Source of the DNA: Sphingobacterium thalpophilum
GTDB lineage: Bacteria; Bacteroidota; Bacteroidia; Sphingobacteriales; Sphingobacteriaceae
Assembly (NCBI RefSeq): GCF_901482695.1
Contig: NZ_LR590484.1
Location: 3,348,001-3,412,000, forward strand
Length of the DNA: 64,000 nt
Reading direction: 5' to 3'
This document shows positions 49,396 to 60,800 of this stretch, in pieces. The number at the start of each line of letters is the position of its first letter. Positions within the stretch are counted from its first letter, which is position 1. The notes beneath the pieces were generated by a model. The model saw only the letters and a list, made by a program, of their open reading frames with translations, did no database searches and was not told the DNA's origin. The translations under genes were made by a program, and so were the position numbers.

Positions 49396-52104
49396 ATGAC
49401 ACGATTAATTTATATCCTGCTGCTGCTCCTGCTGGCTGCCCCGAACAGGGCTCAGGTACCTGAGCTGTCGCTCAATAGCAGCAATACGGCCGTCCGCTGG
49501 GAGATCAAGCCCAAGGACGAAGTGCCGCAGTCGGGGCTGGAGATTTCGCAGCCCGGCTTTGTGCTGAAAGACCCCGTCAGGGGCATTGTCCCGGGGGTGG
49601 TCTTTACGGCTTATGTCAGTCAGGGTCTGGTGCCGGATCCCAACTATGCGGACAATATCTATCGGGTGGACGAAAAGTTGTTTAACCGGCCCTTCTGGTA
49701 CCGGGGTACTTTTCGGCTGCCTGCGGGCTACAGCAAGGGACAGCGCATCTGGCTGCAGTTTGACAATACCAACCGCTATGCGGACTTCTTCTTCAATGGG
49801 GTGAAGCTGTCGGGGACGGCAACATCGACCCGGGATGTGAGCGGACATATGCTGCGCAGCAAGTTTGATGTCACGGCATTGCTGCGCGAAGGGGCAGACA
49901 ACACGGTCGCTGTGCTGATCAGCGATGCGGACCAGAAAAAGACACGCAGCGATAAGGAAGCCTTCGGGGTGACCGCGAGTCCGACCTATCTGGCGGCAGC
50001 GGGCTGGGACTGGATGCCTTATGTGCCGGGACGCCTGGCGGGTATTACGGGCAATGTGTCGCTGCGCTCCGCAGGTGCCGTCACGCTGGAAGATCCCTGG
50101 ATGCGCTCGGACCTCGAGAGCAACGAATTTGCTTACCTGGAGTTTTCCACCGACATCAACAATGCCAGCGACAGCACACAGCAGGTCGAGCTGACCGGAC
50201 TCATACAGCCCGGTGGCATCCCTTTCAGCAAAAAGCTGTCCATCGCAGCGCATAGCAGACAGAAGGTATACATTACCCGCAATGAGGTCAAGGAGTTTGT
50301 AATCCACCAGCCTCGGCTGTGGTGGCCCAACGGCTACGGTGAGCCGCATCTGTACAGCTGCGAGCTGACGCTGAAGACCGGCGGCCAACTGTCGGATCAG
50401 AAGCGGATCCAGTTTGGCATCCGCAAATATGAGTACCAGTATGTGCGCAACCGTGCGGGCTGGCCGGTGCTCAACTTCTTCATCAACGGCAAAAAGGTGT
50501 ACCTCAAGGGGGGCAACTGGGGCATGAGCGAATACCTGCTGCGCTGCCGCGGGGAGGAATATGGCCTCAAGGTGAAACTGCACAAAGACATGAACTATAA
50601 TATGATCCGCCTGTGGACGGGATCGATTACCGACGATGCCTTCTACGACTATTGTGACCGCTACGGCATCATGGTATGGGACGACTTCTGGCTGTATGTG
50701 GCCTACAACGATGTCGCCAGCGACGCGGATTTCAAAGCCAACGCCCTTGATAAGATCAAAAGGCTGCGCAACCATCCGAGTATCGCCATCTGGTGCGGGG
50801 CCAATGAGACGCGGCCCAAGCCGGAGCTCGACAGCTACCTGCGCTCCATCGTGGCCCTCGAGGACCACAACGACCGCCTGTACAAGTCCAGCTCCAACCA
50901 GGATGGCCTGTCGGGCAGCGGATGGTGGGGCAATCAGCCGCCGAGGCATCACTTCGAAACCTCGGGCAGCAACCTGGCCTGGAACCAGCCGCCCTATCCT
51001 TACAGCGGCAGCTACGGCTATGGCCTGCGGACCGAAATCGGGACGGCGACATTTCCCAACTATGAGAGCATCGTCAAGTTTATCCCTCAGGATCAGCTCT
51101 GGCCGCTGCCCTCGGATGAACAGCTGAAGTCCGAAGACGACAACGTATGGAACCGGCATTTCTTTGGTAAGGAAGCGTCCAATGCCAGCCCCATCCAGTA
51201 TAAGGCGGCGGTCGATACACAATTTGGCCCCTCGGACGGACTGCCGGCTTTTGCCGAGAAAGCGCAATACCTCAACCTGGAAGTCATGAAGGGCATGTAC
51301 GAGGCCTGGAATGATAAACTCTGGGACGATGCTGCGGGGCTGCTGATCTGGATGAGCCAGTCGGCCTACCCTTCGTTTGTGTGGCAGACCTATGATTACT
51401 ACTACGACGCGACCGGCGCCTACTGGGGGGCCAGACAGGCCTGCGAACCGCTGCACGTGCAGTGGAACGTGGCCAATAACAGTGTCAAGGTGATCAACAC
51501 CAGCCTGCTGGACCTGGACTCGGCTTCAGTGACAGCCCGCGTCTTCAACCTGTCGGGACAGGAGGTCCCCGGCTATAGCCGCCGGGCCACGGCCTCGGTT
51601 GCCAGCAACGAGGCCCGGGAGGTATTCCGCCTCGGCCCCCTTAGCGGCGGCAGTGATCGCGCGCTGTCGGACCTGCATTTCATCAGGCTGCAGCTGCGCA
51701 GCAGCACAGGGGAGCTGCTGTCCGAAAATTTCTACTGGCACAATGGGCAGCGGGAACTGGACTACACAGCGCTCAACAGCCTGCCCCCGGCAAAGCTGCA
51801 CTTCAGCTGGGGCGTAGACAGCAGCGATAGCAGCAGCTCAGGCCGGGTACTCACCGTCCGTAATGCCGGCAGCACCGTGGCCTTTGGCAACAGGCTGCGC
51901 ATGCTGGACGGCCATACCGGAGAGCGTATCCTGCCGCTGATGATCTCGGACAACTACTTTACCCTGATGCCGGGAGAGGAAAAAATAATCCGGATCAGCG
52001 ACCTGGATCCCGCACACAATGACCTCCGCCTGCTGTGGAAGCAGTATGGGCAGGCCGAGAAGCAGGTACTGAAATGGAAAGGGCGCAATCCGGATAAAAA
52101 ATAG
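49396..52104 (+). CDS. GH2 beta-mannosidase/exo-beta-glucosaminidase type
   Basis: A 902-residue exported enzyme from ATG 49396 (MTRLIYILLLLLLAAPNRAQ); the frame opens at a TTG inside the previous gene but the ATG follows its stop by 2 nt. Sugar-binding and Ig-like domains precede the barrel. The acid/base Glu471 lies in WCGANETRPKPE and the nucleophile Glu547 in LRTEIGTATFPN. WPNGYGEPHLY and WDDFWLY are GH2 barrel features. The arrangement resembles the beta-mannosidase and exo-beta-glucosaminidase group, fitting removal of the core beta-mannose of N-glycans after alpha-mannosidases. Confidence 0.88.
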   Translation: MTRLIYILLLLLLAAPNRAQVPELSLNSSNTAVRWEIKPKDEVPQSGLEISQPGFVLKDPVRGIVPGVVFTAYVSQGLVPDPNYADNIYRVDEKLFNRPFWYRGTFRLPAGYSKGQRIWLQFDNTNRYADFFFNGVKLSGTATSTRDVSGHMLRSKFDVTALLREGADNTVAVLISDADQKKTRSDKEAFGVTASPTYLAAAGWDWMPYVPGRLAGITGNVSLRSAGAVTLEDPWMRSDLESNEFAYLEFSTDINNASDSTQQVELTGLIQPGGIPFSKKLSIAAHSRQKVYITRNEVKEFVIHQPRLWWPNGYGEPHLYSCELTLKTGGQLSDQKRIQFGIRKYEYQYVRNRAGWPVLNFFINGKKVYLKGGNWGMSEYLLRCRGEEYGLKVKLHKDMNYNMIRLWTGSITDDAFYDYCDRYGIMVWDDFWLYVAYNDVASDADFKANALDKIKRLRNHPSIAIWCGANETRPKPELDSYLRSIVALEDHNDRLYKSSSNQDGLSGSGWWGNQPPRHHFETSGSNLAWNQPPYPYSGSYGYGLRTEIGTATFPNYESIVKFIPQDQLWPLPSDEQLKSEDDNVWNRHFFGKEASNASPIQYKAAVDTQFGPSDGLPAFAEKAQYLNLEVMKGMYEAWNDKLWDDAAGLLIWMSQSAYPSFVWQTYDYYYDATGAYWGARQACEPLHVQWNVANNSVKVINTSLLDLDSASVTARVFNLSGQEVPGYSRRATASVASNEAREVFRLGPLSGGSDRALSDLHFIRLQLRSSTGELLSENFYWHNGQRELDYTALNSLPPAKLHFSWGVDSSDSSSSGRVLTVRNAGSTVAFGNRLRMLDGHTGERILPLMISDNYFTLMPGEEKIIRISDLDPAHNDLRLLWKQYGQAEKQVLKWKGRNPDKK

Positions 52105-52113
52105 AAAAGCGAT

Positions 52114-54391
52114 ATGATGAAACTAAAATTATGGATGTATGGGTTCCTCGTTTTACTTGCCTGCCGGTTGCAGGCGCAGGAAGCGGACCTGGTCAAATAT
52201 GTAAATACGCTGCAGGGTACCGACTCCGAGTGGAGCCTTTCCTACGGCAATACCTATCCGACGGTGGGGCTGCCCTTTGCCGTGCATTTCTTTTCGGCAC
52301 AGACCGGCAAAAACGGTGATGGCTGGAAGTACCAGTATAAGGCTGACAAGATCAGGGGCTTTCAGCAGGTGCATCAGTGCAGCCCCTGGATGGGGGACTA
52401 TATGGTATTTTCGCTGATGCCCGGCAGCGGGAAGCTGCAGGTCGATGAGCAGCAGCGGGCGCTGGCCTTCAGCCATGAGCATGAAGTGGCCAAACCGCAC
52501 TACTATGCGGTCAGCTTTGACAATGGCATTAAAGCCGAACTGAGCCCTGTGGAAAGGGGAGCTCATATGCGCTTTAGCTTCCCCAAAAAGGAAAAGGCAT
52601 TTCTGGTGCTCGACGGTTTTCTCGGGGAAAGTGAAATCCGGATCATTCCCGAACAGCGCAAGATCATCGGTTACGTGCACAACGGCCGCTTTGTGCCGCC
52701 GCAGATGCGCAACTATTTCGTGCTGCAGTTCAGTCAGCCCTTTACGGCCTATGGCACCTGGGCGAATGAGGACGGAACGCTGCAGGCAGGACAGCCGTAT
52801 GCTGCCGGCAAGGGCCGGGGCGGCTACCTGGAATTCCGCCCGGGCACAAAGGTGGAGGTGAAAATGGCGTCCTCCTACATCAGCCCGGAGCAGGCTGCTC
52901 TCAACCTGGAGCGTGAATTGGGCCAGCATGGGACCTTCGAGCAGACCAAAAACAAGGCTTTCGGCATCTGGAACAAGCTGCTCAACCGCATACGCGTCGA
53001 AGGGGGCACCGAAGCGCAAAAGGCAACCTTCTACTCCTGCATGTTCAGGGCAAACCTGTTTTCCCGTAAGTTCTACGAGCTGGACCGGCAGGACAGGCCT
53101 TACTATTTCAGTCCTTATGACGGAAAGGTACACGCGGGCTACATGTATACCGACAATGGGTTCTGGGATACCTTTCGCGGGCAGTTTCCGCTCAGCAATA
53201 TCCTGCACCCCGAGATGCAGGGCCGCTATATGCAGTCGCTGCTGGACGCGCAGCAGCAGGCGGGATTTTTCCCCACATGGTCCAATCCCGGGATGTCGGG
53301 CGTCATGATCGGCAACCATGCCATCTCCCTGCTCACCGATGCCTGGGTAAAGGGTATCCGCACGTTCAATCCCGACAGTGCACTGGCAGCCTATTACCAT
53401 GAAGCGACCAACAAGGGTTTGTGGGGTGGCTCCAATGGACGCGAAGGCTGGAAAGACTATTTTACCAAAGGCTATATACCCTATGGTGAGATCCATGAAA
53501 GCACGGCCAAGACGCTCGAATATGCCTACGACGACTTCTGTGCTTACCAGCTGGCCAAGATGACAGGCAATAGCTTTTATGCGGATCTTTTCGCGCGGCA
53601 GATGTACAATTACAGGCATTTGTTTGACCCGGCGGCAGGCTTTATGCGTGGCCGCCTCCCGGATGGCAGCTGGCGTGAGCCCTTTGATCCGGTGGAATGG
53701 GGCGGCCCTTTTACGGAGGCCAACGCCTGGCAGTACACCTGGTCGGTGCTGCACGATGTCAACGGCCTGATCAATCTGCTCGGGGGGCACCGAGCGCTTC
53801 AATGCCAAGCTGGATACCTTCTTCACAATGGAGCAGCGCATCAACTATGGAACCTACAAACAGGAGATCCATGAGATGCGCGAGATGCTGCTGGCCAAGA
53901 TGGGGCAGTATGCGCATGGCAACCAGCCGACCCAGCACGTGCCGTACCTCTATAATTTCAGCGGGCAGCCCTGGAAGGCACAGAAATATAGCCGGATGGT
54001 CACCTCCGGGTTGTACAATGCGACCGAAAGGGGCTATCCCGGCGACGAAGATCAGGGACAGATGTCCTCCTGGTATGTGCTCAGTGCCATGGGCATCTAC
54101 AGTGTCTGCCCGGGCACGGACCAGTATGTCTTTGGCAGTCCCCTCTTTGAAAAGGTGACCATCAGGCTCGACAACGGACGGCAGTTTGTGATCCGTGCCG
54201 ACAACAACAGCGAGCAGCATGTCTACATCCAGTCGGCACAGCTGAACGGCGTGCCGTACGACAAAAACTTCATCACCTACGGTGATATCCTGCAAGGTGG
54301 CGAACTGCATTTTGTGATGGGGGCACAGCCAAATTATGAAAGGGGAACTGCTCCGGCTTCGCGGCCATTTTCACTGAGCAGCCTGCAATAG
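52114..54391 (+). pseudogene. GH92 mannosidase gene with one-base frameshift
   Basis: Two frames (52114-53874 and from about 53788 to 54391) together make one GH92 protein. The break falls in a run of six G at 53782-53787: with five G the frame reads LLGGTERFNAKLD and continues to the stop at 54389-54391, giving 758 residues, normal for GH92. Motifs: GNTYPTVGLPFAVHFF, GFWDTFRGQFPLSN, and after the break GDEDQGQMSSWYV. At the general acid position the sequence is HGNQPTQHVPYLYN, with Gln (codon 53924-53926) where GH92 normally has Glu. That substitution is known from mannosyl-phosphate-uncapping GH92 enzymes. The frameshift could be a sequence error, a true mutation or a slippage site. Confidence 0.82.
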
Positions 54392-54477
54392 GTATCTGAA
54401 ATACATCGGGCGGAGGGACCAGGTCCTGAAGCCCAATAGGGATAAAAATATATTATTTCACTGTTTTATAACCAATT

Positions 54478-56205
54478 ATGAACAAAAGCTATTTCGTGTA
54501 TGCTGTGCTGGCGTTCGTTGCCTGCGCAGCCTGTAGCAAACAGGGATTTCTGGATCAGACACAGTCTTCTGACCTAAACGAAAGCGTGGTGTTTTCCGAC
54601 AGTACGTATACCATCAATTTCCTGTCGGGCATCTATGCGGATATTGGATTTGCGACGGCACCGCGACGTTTTGGCGGCGGGGGGCTCGATGCGAGTACGG
54701 ATGAAGCCGAAGGCGCCGGACTGGGCAGCATCAACACCTTCATCCAGTTTGCCACCGGAACGGTCAATTCCAATATCATTACGAATGATGCCTGGAGGAC
54801 ACCCTACACCAATATTCGCAGGGCGAATATTATGCTCAAAAATCTGCCTCATGCCCGTTTTGGCAACCCGATCAAGGTGCGTGTGAAGGCCGAAACCCGC
54901 TTTCTGCGGGCCTACTACTATTTTATATTGCTGGAACATTACGGCGGAGTCCCGCTGATGGGGGACAGTGTCTACCGGGCCTCGGATGTGATACCTGCCA
55001 CCCGCAATACCTTTGCGGAATGTGTGGACTACATCGTCTCGGAATGTGATGCCGCTGCGCAGGACCTCCCCTGGGAGCATGCCGGCGAGGACTACGGCCG
55101 CGTCAGCCGGGCGGCCTGCTACGGGCTCAAATCGCGGGTACTGCTGTATGCTGCCAGCCCGCTGTTCAACGGTCAGCCACTGGCCGCGGATGGCCCGCTG
55201 CGGGAAGTGATCGCCTACCCCGTACCGGACCAAGGCCGCTGGCAGAAAGCCGCGGAAGCAGCAGCCCAGGTCATCGAGTCGGGGCACTATAGCCTGCATG
55301 TCAACAACGATCCGGAGCCCGGATTTGGCTTTTACCAGGTCTTCCAGCTGCGCAAAAATGAGGAGTACATCCTGGCCAGGATGCAGGAGGCCAACCGGGA
55401 ACTGGAGGGGATCTGGCATCCGCCGACCTTCGGTGTCAGCAACCCCGGAGCCTATCCCTACCTCGAGACGGTCAACGCCTTTGGCATGCGCAACGGCCTG
55501 CCCATCGACGACCCGAATTCGGGATATGACCCTAAAAATCCTTACCGCGACCGCGATCCGCGCCTGGCCAATACCGTGACGCGCGACCAGTCGCTGGTCT
55601 TCCACCGGGATGGGCTGGCCCGCCGGCCGGTCAATATCTACATCGATAAGACCAATCCCAACAACGTGACCTCAGGGCAGGATGCCATCTACCGCGGTAC
55701 ACCGACGGGATACTATACGTACAAGATGGTCAACCGCGAGGTGGCAGCAGACTGGTTCAATACCTATACACCGCGCTGCCTGCCTATCATCCGCTACGCC
55801 GAGATCCTGCTCAACTATGCCGAGGCCCGCAACGAATACCTGGCGGCGCCCGACCGGGAGGTGTATGCGGCGGTCGAAGCCATACGTGAGCGCGCAGGGC
55901 TGCAGCCTTTTGCGCTGCCTGCCGGCCTGAGTCAGGCGGCCATGCGCGACATCATCCACAACGAGCGGCACAAGGAGCTTGCCTTTGAAGGACACCGCTT
56001 TTTTGATGTGCGGCGGTGGCGGCAGGCCGAAACGCTTGAAAACCGGCAGCTGCATGGTACAGAACCGGTGCGCACGGCCATGGGAACGGTTTACAACAGC
56101 ATCAACGTACGAAAACGCGTATTTGACAAACGGATGTACCTGTGGCCGATACCACAGTCTGAGGTGGCCAAATCGCTCGACCTGATTCAAAATCCCGGAT
56201 ATTGA
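54478..56205 (+). CDS. SusD-family surface lipoprotein without upstream SusC
   Basis: A 575-residue lipoprotein (AFVACAACSKQGFLDQ). SusD features: KAETRFLRAYYYFILLEHYGGVPLMGD, AACYGLKSRVLLYAASPLFNG, and the C-terminal DIIHNERHKELAFEGHRFFDVRRW. The preceding gene is the GH92, not a SusC, and the following genes are DUF5004 and DUF4961. Its SusC partner could be the one at 57804 or at 62640. It would bind mannan or N-glycan at the surface. Confidence 0.93.
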   Translation: MNKSYFVYAVLAFVACAACSKQGFLDQTQSSDLNESVVFSDSTYTINFLSGIYADIGFATAPRRFGGGGLDASTDEAEGAGLGSINTFIQFATGTVNSNIITNDAWRTPYTNIRRANIMLKNLPHARFGNPIKVRVKAETRFLRAYYYFILLEHYGGVPLMGDSVYRASDVIPATRNTFAECVDYIVSECDAAAQDLPWEHAGEDYGRVSRAACYGLKSRVLLYAASPLFNGQPLAADGPLREVIAYPVPDQGRWQKAAEAAAQVIESGHYSLHVNNDPEPGFGFYQVFQLRKNEEYILARMQEANRELEGIWHPPTFGVSNPGAYPYLETVNAFGMRNGLPIDDPNSGYDPKNPYRDRDPRLANTVTRDQSLVFHRDGLARRPVNIYIDKTNPNNVTSGQDAIYRGTPTGYYTYKMVNREVAADWFNTYTPRCLPIIRYAEILLNYAEARNEYLAAPDREVYAAVEAIRERAGLQPFALPAGLSQAAMRDIIHNERHKELAFEGHRFFDVRRWRQAETLENRQLHGTEPVRTAMGTVYNSINVRKRVFDKRMYLWPIPQSEVAKSLDLIQNPGY

Positions 56206-56262
56206 TAGATGCGGCAATGGGCGCTGCCACAGCGCTCAGCCGACGGTAAACGAAAAAATAAA

Positions 56263-56718
56263 ATGATGAAAAAGAACACGATACGACTGCTTCCGATGCT
56301 GATGCTCCTGTGCGCTGGGCTACAGTCCTGCACAGATGAGCTGGCCAAAATCCCGGCAGAAGAGCCGGCCAAAGATATTACGGGCGACTGGAAGGTGATC
56401 CAGCTGACACGCAACGGTGAAGACCTGGGCAGCCGTATGCTGCTCGACCACTTCAGGATAAGCTTTAAGGCCGATGGCACCTACGCGGTTGCCGACCAGC
56501 TGCCCTTTGTCGTCCACGGCAGCGGCACCTACCGGCTGGAGGATCCACAATATCCTTTTCACATCGTCCTGCGGCCCGCAGACGGTCAGGAGGATGTGCT
56601 GTTAAAGTTTCAGTTTCCCATTGTTAAGGGCAGACGCCAGCTCAGCTTATCGATGAGCCTGGGATGTGCGGGCAATTCGTACCAGTACGATCTCGAACGG
56701 CAGGACCCCGCAGATTAA
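56263..56718 (+). CDS. DUF5004-like lipocalin-fold lipoprotein
   Basis: About 151 residues from ATG 56263 (or the adjacent Met). Lipoprotein signal (LMLLCAGLQSCTDELA). The mature part (DITGDWKVIQLTRNGEDL, then ISFKADGTYAV and GSGTYRLED) has the beta-strand pattern of DUF5004/lipocalin-like proteins often found in Sus loci next to DUF4961. Probably a surface accessory glycan-binding protein. The extended frame from 56209 lacks a signal and was not used. Confidence 0.75.
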   Translation: MMKKNTIRLLPMLMLLCAGLQSCTDELAKIPAEEPAKDITGDWKVIQLTRNGEDLGSRMLLDHFRISFKADGTYAVADQLPFVVHGSGTYRLEDPQYPFHIVLRPADGQEDVLLKFQFPIVKGRRQLSLSMSLGCAGNSYQYDLERQDPAD

Positions 56719-56755
56719 CAGGAGACAAGGTTATACACTATAGCAAGTTGTTTAC

Positions 56756-57745
56756 ATGAAAAAGATAAAAAAATATGCGATTTATGCCTTCTGCGCGATA
56801 GGGCTGTTTGTCACGGTCTTTCTGGTACAGTGCGGGCTTAAGGCAATTTCGGTCACGGTACCGGCCTCGGCAGCGGTCAATGAACGGGTGACCTTCACGA
56901 TGCACTGCGGTGCCGAGCCGCGCATCCAGGGGGGCGGCAGCTACACCACCCAGCTGGTCGCCGGCATCATGGTGCCCAAAGGCTGGAATGCCCGTAAAAA
57001 CCTGACGATGTCCTTTACCAGCCCCAAAGGCAACGGTACCATGCGGATCATTCCGGATTCGGAGCTCGAGCCCGTGTCGGGCCTCAGCTGGCATCAGGCG
57101 GCACGCAAAATGTTTGGCATCGGCCCCAATCTGGTGGACGACATGGAATGGATCGTCTTCCTGAGTACCCAGGCCTATTCCTTTGTCAATAACGAGGATA
57201 TTGACTTTACGGTCAAAGCGGAATGTAATGTGGGCGCCGAAAATATGCTGGTGTCACTGGGCTTCTACATCGGTTCGTCCATCGAAAATCTGCGTCCCGA
57301 GGATACGGACTACAAAAAGTTTACTTTCTCCGCTCCCTTTGAAGTGACCGGCGGTGAGGGCGACCTGATCGACTTTATCAACCCCCAGCTGGGTACCGTG
57401 CAGCCGGTCAAAAGCCTGGACAACGATATCATCACGCTGACCTTTGACGGCGGCGTTGCCCATACCGTGCTGGATGGGGCTGAAGCGGTGTACCTGCAGG
57501 TGAAAGCCATCGACGAATCGGGCAAAGTGATTGCCGAGGTCAGCAAGCCGGCAGCGGAGACGGCCCTCAAAGATATCGGCGGCAAAAAATACCTGCTCGA
57601 CATCTGGCCGAGGGGATTTTTTAAACTGGACAAGGACCTGCATATCGCCCGGCTGGAATATTTCTATACGGATGCCACCGGCAGCAAACGCGTGGGCTAT
57701 GGCAATACGGACCAGCCGTTTAAATATACTTTTAGATGTGAGTGA
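56756..57745 (+). CDS. DUF4961-like surface protein
   Basis: A 329-residue exported protein; signal YAFCAIGLFVTVFLVQC gives a likely lipid-modified Cys near residue 26. The mature part is beta-sandwich-like (VTVPASAAVNERVTFTMHC, LVAGIMVPKGWNARKNLTMSFTSPKG, KKFTFSAPFEVTGGEGDLIDFINPQLG), matching DUF4961 proteins in Bacteroidota Sus loci. It follows DUF5004 by 37 nt. Role: likely glycan binding at the surface; not an enzyme by any motif I see. Confidence 0.8.
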   Translation: MKKIKKYAIYAFCAIGLFVTVFLVQCGLKAISVTVPASAAVNERVTFTMHCGAEPRIQGGGSYTTQLVAGIMVPKGWNARKNLTMSFTSPKGNGTMRIIPDSELEPVSGLSWHQAARKMFGIGPNLVDDMEWIVFLSTQAYSFVNNEDIDFTVKAECNVGAENMLVSLGFYIGSSIENLRPEDTDYKKFTFSAPFEVTGGEGDLIDFINPQLGTVQPVKSLDNDIITLTFDGGVAHTVLDGAEAVYLQVKAIDESGKVIAEVSKPAAETALKDIGGKKYLLDIWPRGFFKLDKDLHIARLEYFYTDATGSKRVGYGNTDQPFKYTFRCE

Positions 57746-57803
57746 TCCGGAATTTGGCGCTGCCGAAAACAGGATCTAGTACTAACCAATAATCGAAAAA
57801 CTA

Positions 57804-60800
57804 ATGTTTGACCGTTATATAAAAATAAGTGTTGTCGGTATGGTGCTGGCCGTCTCGGACTGCTATGCTGCCCATGCCTGGCGGCAGGGCGACGCCTTGC
57901 GGACTGCGCCACTGTTGCACCGGGTCACACCGGCAAGGCTTCCGAAAATCGTGGATGAATTCGGCAAGCCGCTGGCTGGCGCGAAGATCTATGACGCAGG
58001 GCACCGCCTGCTGGGGATCAGCAATGAGGAGGGCGAGTTTGCTGCGGTGGAGAGCACCACAACGGTATTCTGGGTCGAATACCCCGGATATTACCCGCAG
58101 CAGATCAGGATAAATGAGGCTAAGCTGGTGCGCCTGGTACCCAGCGTCCTGCGCAGCGACGAGACGCAGACTGCCCTCTACGATCAGAAGAAGGTAACGG
58201 AGCAGCTGGGTGCTGTTACCGTAGTATACAACAGCCAGATCAAGGATACGCCAACCCCGCTCTATGTGAATGCCCTGACCGGGCGGATTCCCGGACTGTA
58301 CACGCAGGAGTTCAGCGGCTTCAGGTCGCCGGCCATGGCTGCGATTACCTCCAATGACTTGGCGGGATCGCTGCCTTCGGATGCTGTAAAATACCGCTCC
58401 AGCCTGAGCGACAACAGCGAAATCGGATTTAACCTGCGGGGTCAGAGCCCGGTCACGCTGATCGACGGCGTGCAGCGCGATATTTATTCCATCGATCCCG
58501 AGAGCATCGAATCGGTGACTGTCGCCAAGGACGCGCTGTCCAGCATCCTGCTCGGCCAGCGCAGCTCGCGTGGGGTGCTGCAGGTCACGACAAAAAAGGG
58601 GCGGCCGGGGCCACCGCGGATCAGCTTCACCGCGCAGACGGGCATGCAGCAGTCGCTCAAATTGCCCAAGCCGCTCGCGGCACACCAGTATGCCTACCTC
58701 TACAATGAGGCTCTGCTCAACGCAGGCCGCCAGCCGGTGTATACCGCCGGTGATTTTAAAGCGTATCAGGATGGCAGCGACCCGCTGTTTTTCCCGGATG
58801 TCAACTGGTACGATGCGCTGATACGGGATCAGAGCCCCATCAGCAAGTACAACCTCGGCGTGCAGGGGGGCATCAAGAATGCACGCTACGCCATGTCGCT
58901 GAGCTACCTCAACCAGGAAGGTTTCTTTCAATCGGACGATCAGTTTGACTATGAAACCAACCTGCAGAATAAACGGTACCTGATCAACAGCGCCATTGAT
59001 GTGGATGTAACCGACGAACTGACCATCGGGCTGCAGTTTTTCGGCAAGATACAGGACGGCAGGCAGCCGGGAGCCAGGACGGGCGAGATCCTGTCGGCCC
59101 TCTACAATACGCCCAACAATGTGTATCCGATCTTCAACCCGGATGGCACTTATGGGGGCTCGTCGGTATACAGGACCAACCTGTACCAGATGGCCACCGG
59201 TGCGGGCTACCTGCTGGACAACACGCGCGATTTACTGGCCAACCTGGATTTCAGCTACAAGCTGGACCGCTTTCTGCCCGGCCTGTATGCAAAGGGAAAA
59301 TTCAACGTGTCTTCGTCTTCTTCCAGCCTGATCGACCGCAGTCGGCAACAGCCGGTCTACGATCTGGCTTATAACGAACAGAAAGAGCTGGTCTATGTCA
59401 GGTATGGCAACATTGCGGATCAGCCCAACTCCTTTGCCATCACCTCCACGGCCAATTTCTACTACTTCCAGGGAATGCTGGGCTACGACAGGGAACTGGG
59501 CGGCGGGCACCGCGCCGGAGCCCGCCTGTTTGTCGACCGCCAGACGGCCAACTACCAGTTTGACCTGCCCGCGATCTACAGCAACTACGCGGCCACGGCA
59601 AACTATGCTTACCGCGACCGCTATTTTGCGGAGGCAGCGGTCAACTATTCGGGCTTCAACCGCTTTGCGCCGGGCCGCCAGTATGGCGTGTTCTATGCCT
59701 TCGGCCTGGGCTGGAACATGCTCGGGGAAGATTTTATGAAGGGGCAGGCAGACTGGCTGTCGCAGCTCCGGTGGCGGGCGACATTCGGACGGACCGGCAA
59801 CAGCAACGAAGGGGCGCTGGGCTACTATAGCTGGCGTGCTTCCTATGGTCAGGACGGTTCGAATGCCTACGACTTCGGCTCGGAATATGCTCCCACCTAC
59901 AGCCTGATCGAAAAGGGCCTCGCCAATATCGAGGGCACCTGGGAAAAGGGCAACAAGCTCAATATCGGCCTGGATCTGGGGCTCTGGAACTCGACGTTCA
60001 AACTGACGGCCGATTATTTTCGGGATACCTACTTTGATCTGCTGCAGCAGCGGGGATCGACCATCGAACTGATCGGTATTGGTTATCCCAACGAGAATAT
60101 CGGTAAAAATAGGTATGAAGGGCAGGAACTGAGCCTGACCTATCAGAACCACTGGGGCAGCTTCAACTATTTTGTGACAGCCAATGCCAGTCGTGTCGGC
60201 TCGAAAGTGCTGTATATGAATGAGGTATTTCAGAAGTATGACTGGAACCGCCGCACGGGAATGCCGGTGGGGCAGACCTTCGGCTACCTGGCGGACGGGC
60301 TGATCCAGACGCAGGAGGAGGCCGACCGCGCGCCGCTGCTGTCGGGCAACAAGGTGTCGCCGGGGGATGTCAGGCTGCTGGATCTGAATGGCGACGGCAT
60401 CATCAACCAGTACGACCAGACGGCCATCGGCAATACCCGGCCGACGCTGTATTTTGGTGCTACCCTCGGCTTTCAGGTGGGCGGCTTTGATTTCAGTGTG
60501 CTGCTGCAGGGCGTGCGCAACCGCACTTACCAGCAGACGGATTATTCTTTTGGCAGCAACGGCGAGGGGCAGGGTTTTGACTATATGCTGGGACGCTGGA
60601 CACCGGAGACGGCGGCTTTGGCGACCTACCCGCGGCTGACGCTGGGGCCGAGCCCGACCAATACGCAGAACGTGTCGAGCTACTGGACGCGCCAGGGTGA
60701 GTACCTGCGTATACGCAATATGAGCCTCGGCTATACGTTGCCTGCCAGCTGGACAAGGCGCGTCAGGCTGTCGGCTGTGCGCCTCTTTGCCAGCGCCCAC

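Noticed and set aside
49405..51456. 683-residue minus-strand frame
   Set aside because: Antisense shadow of the GH2 gene; the plus strand carries all catalytic motifs.
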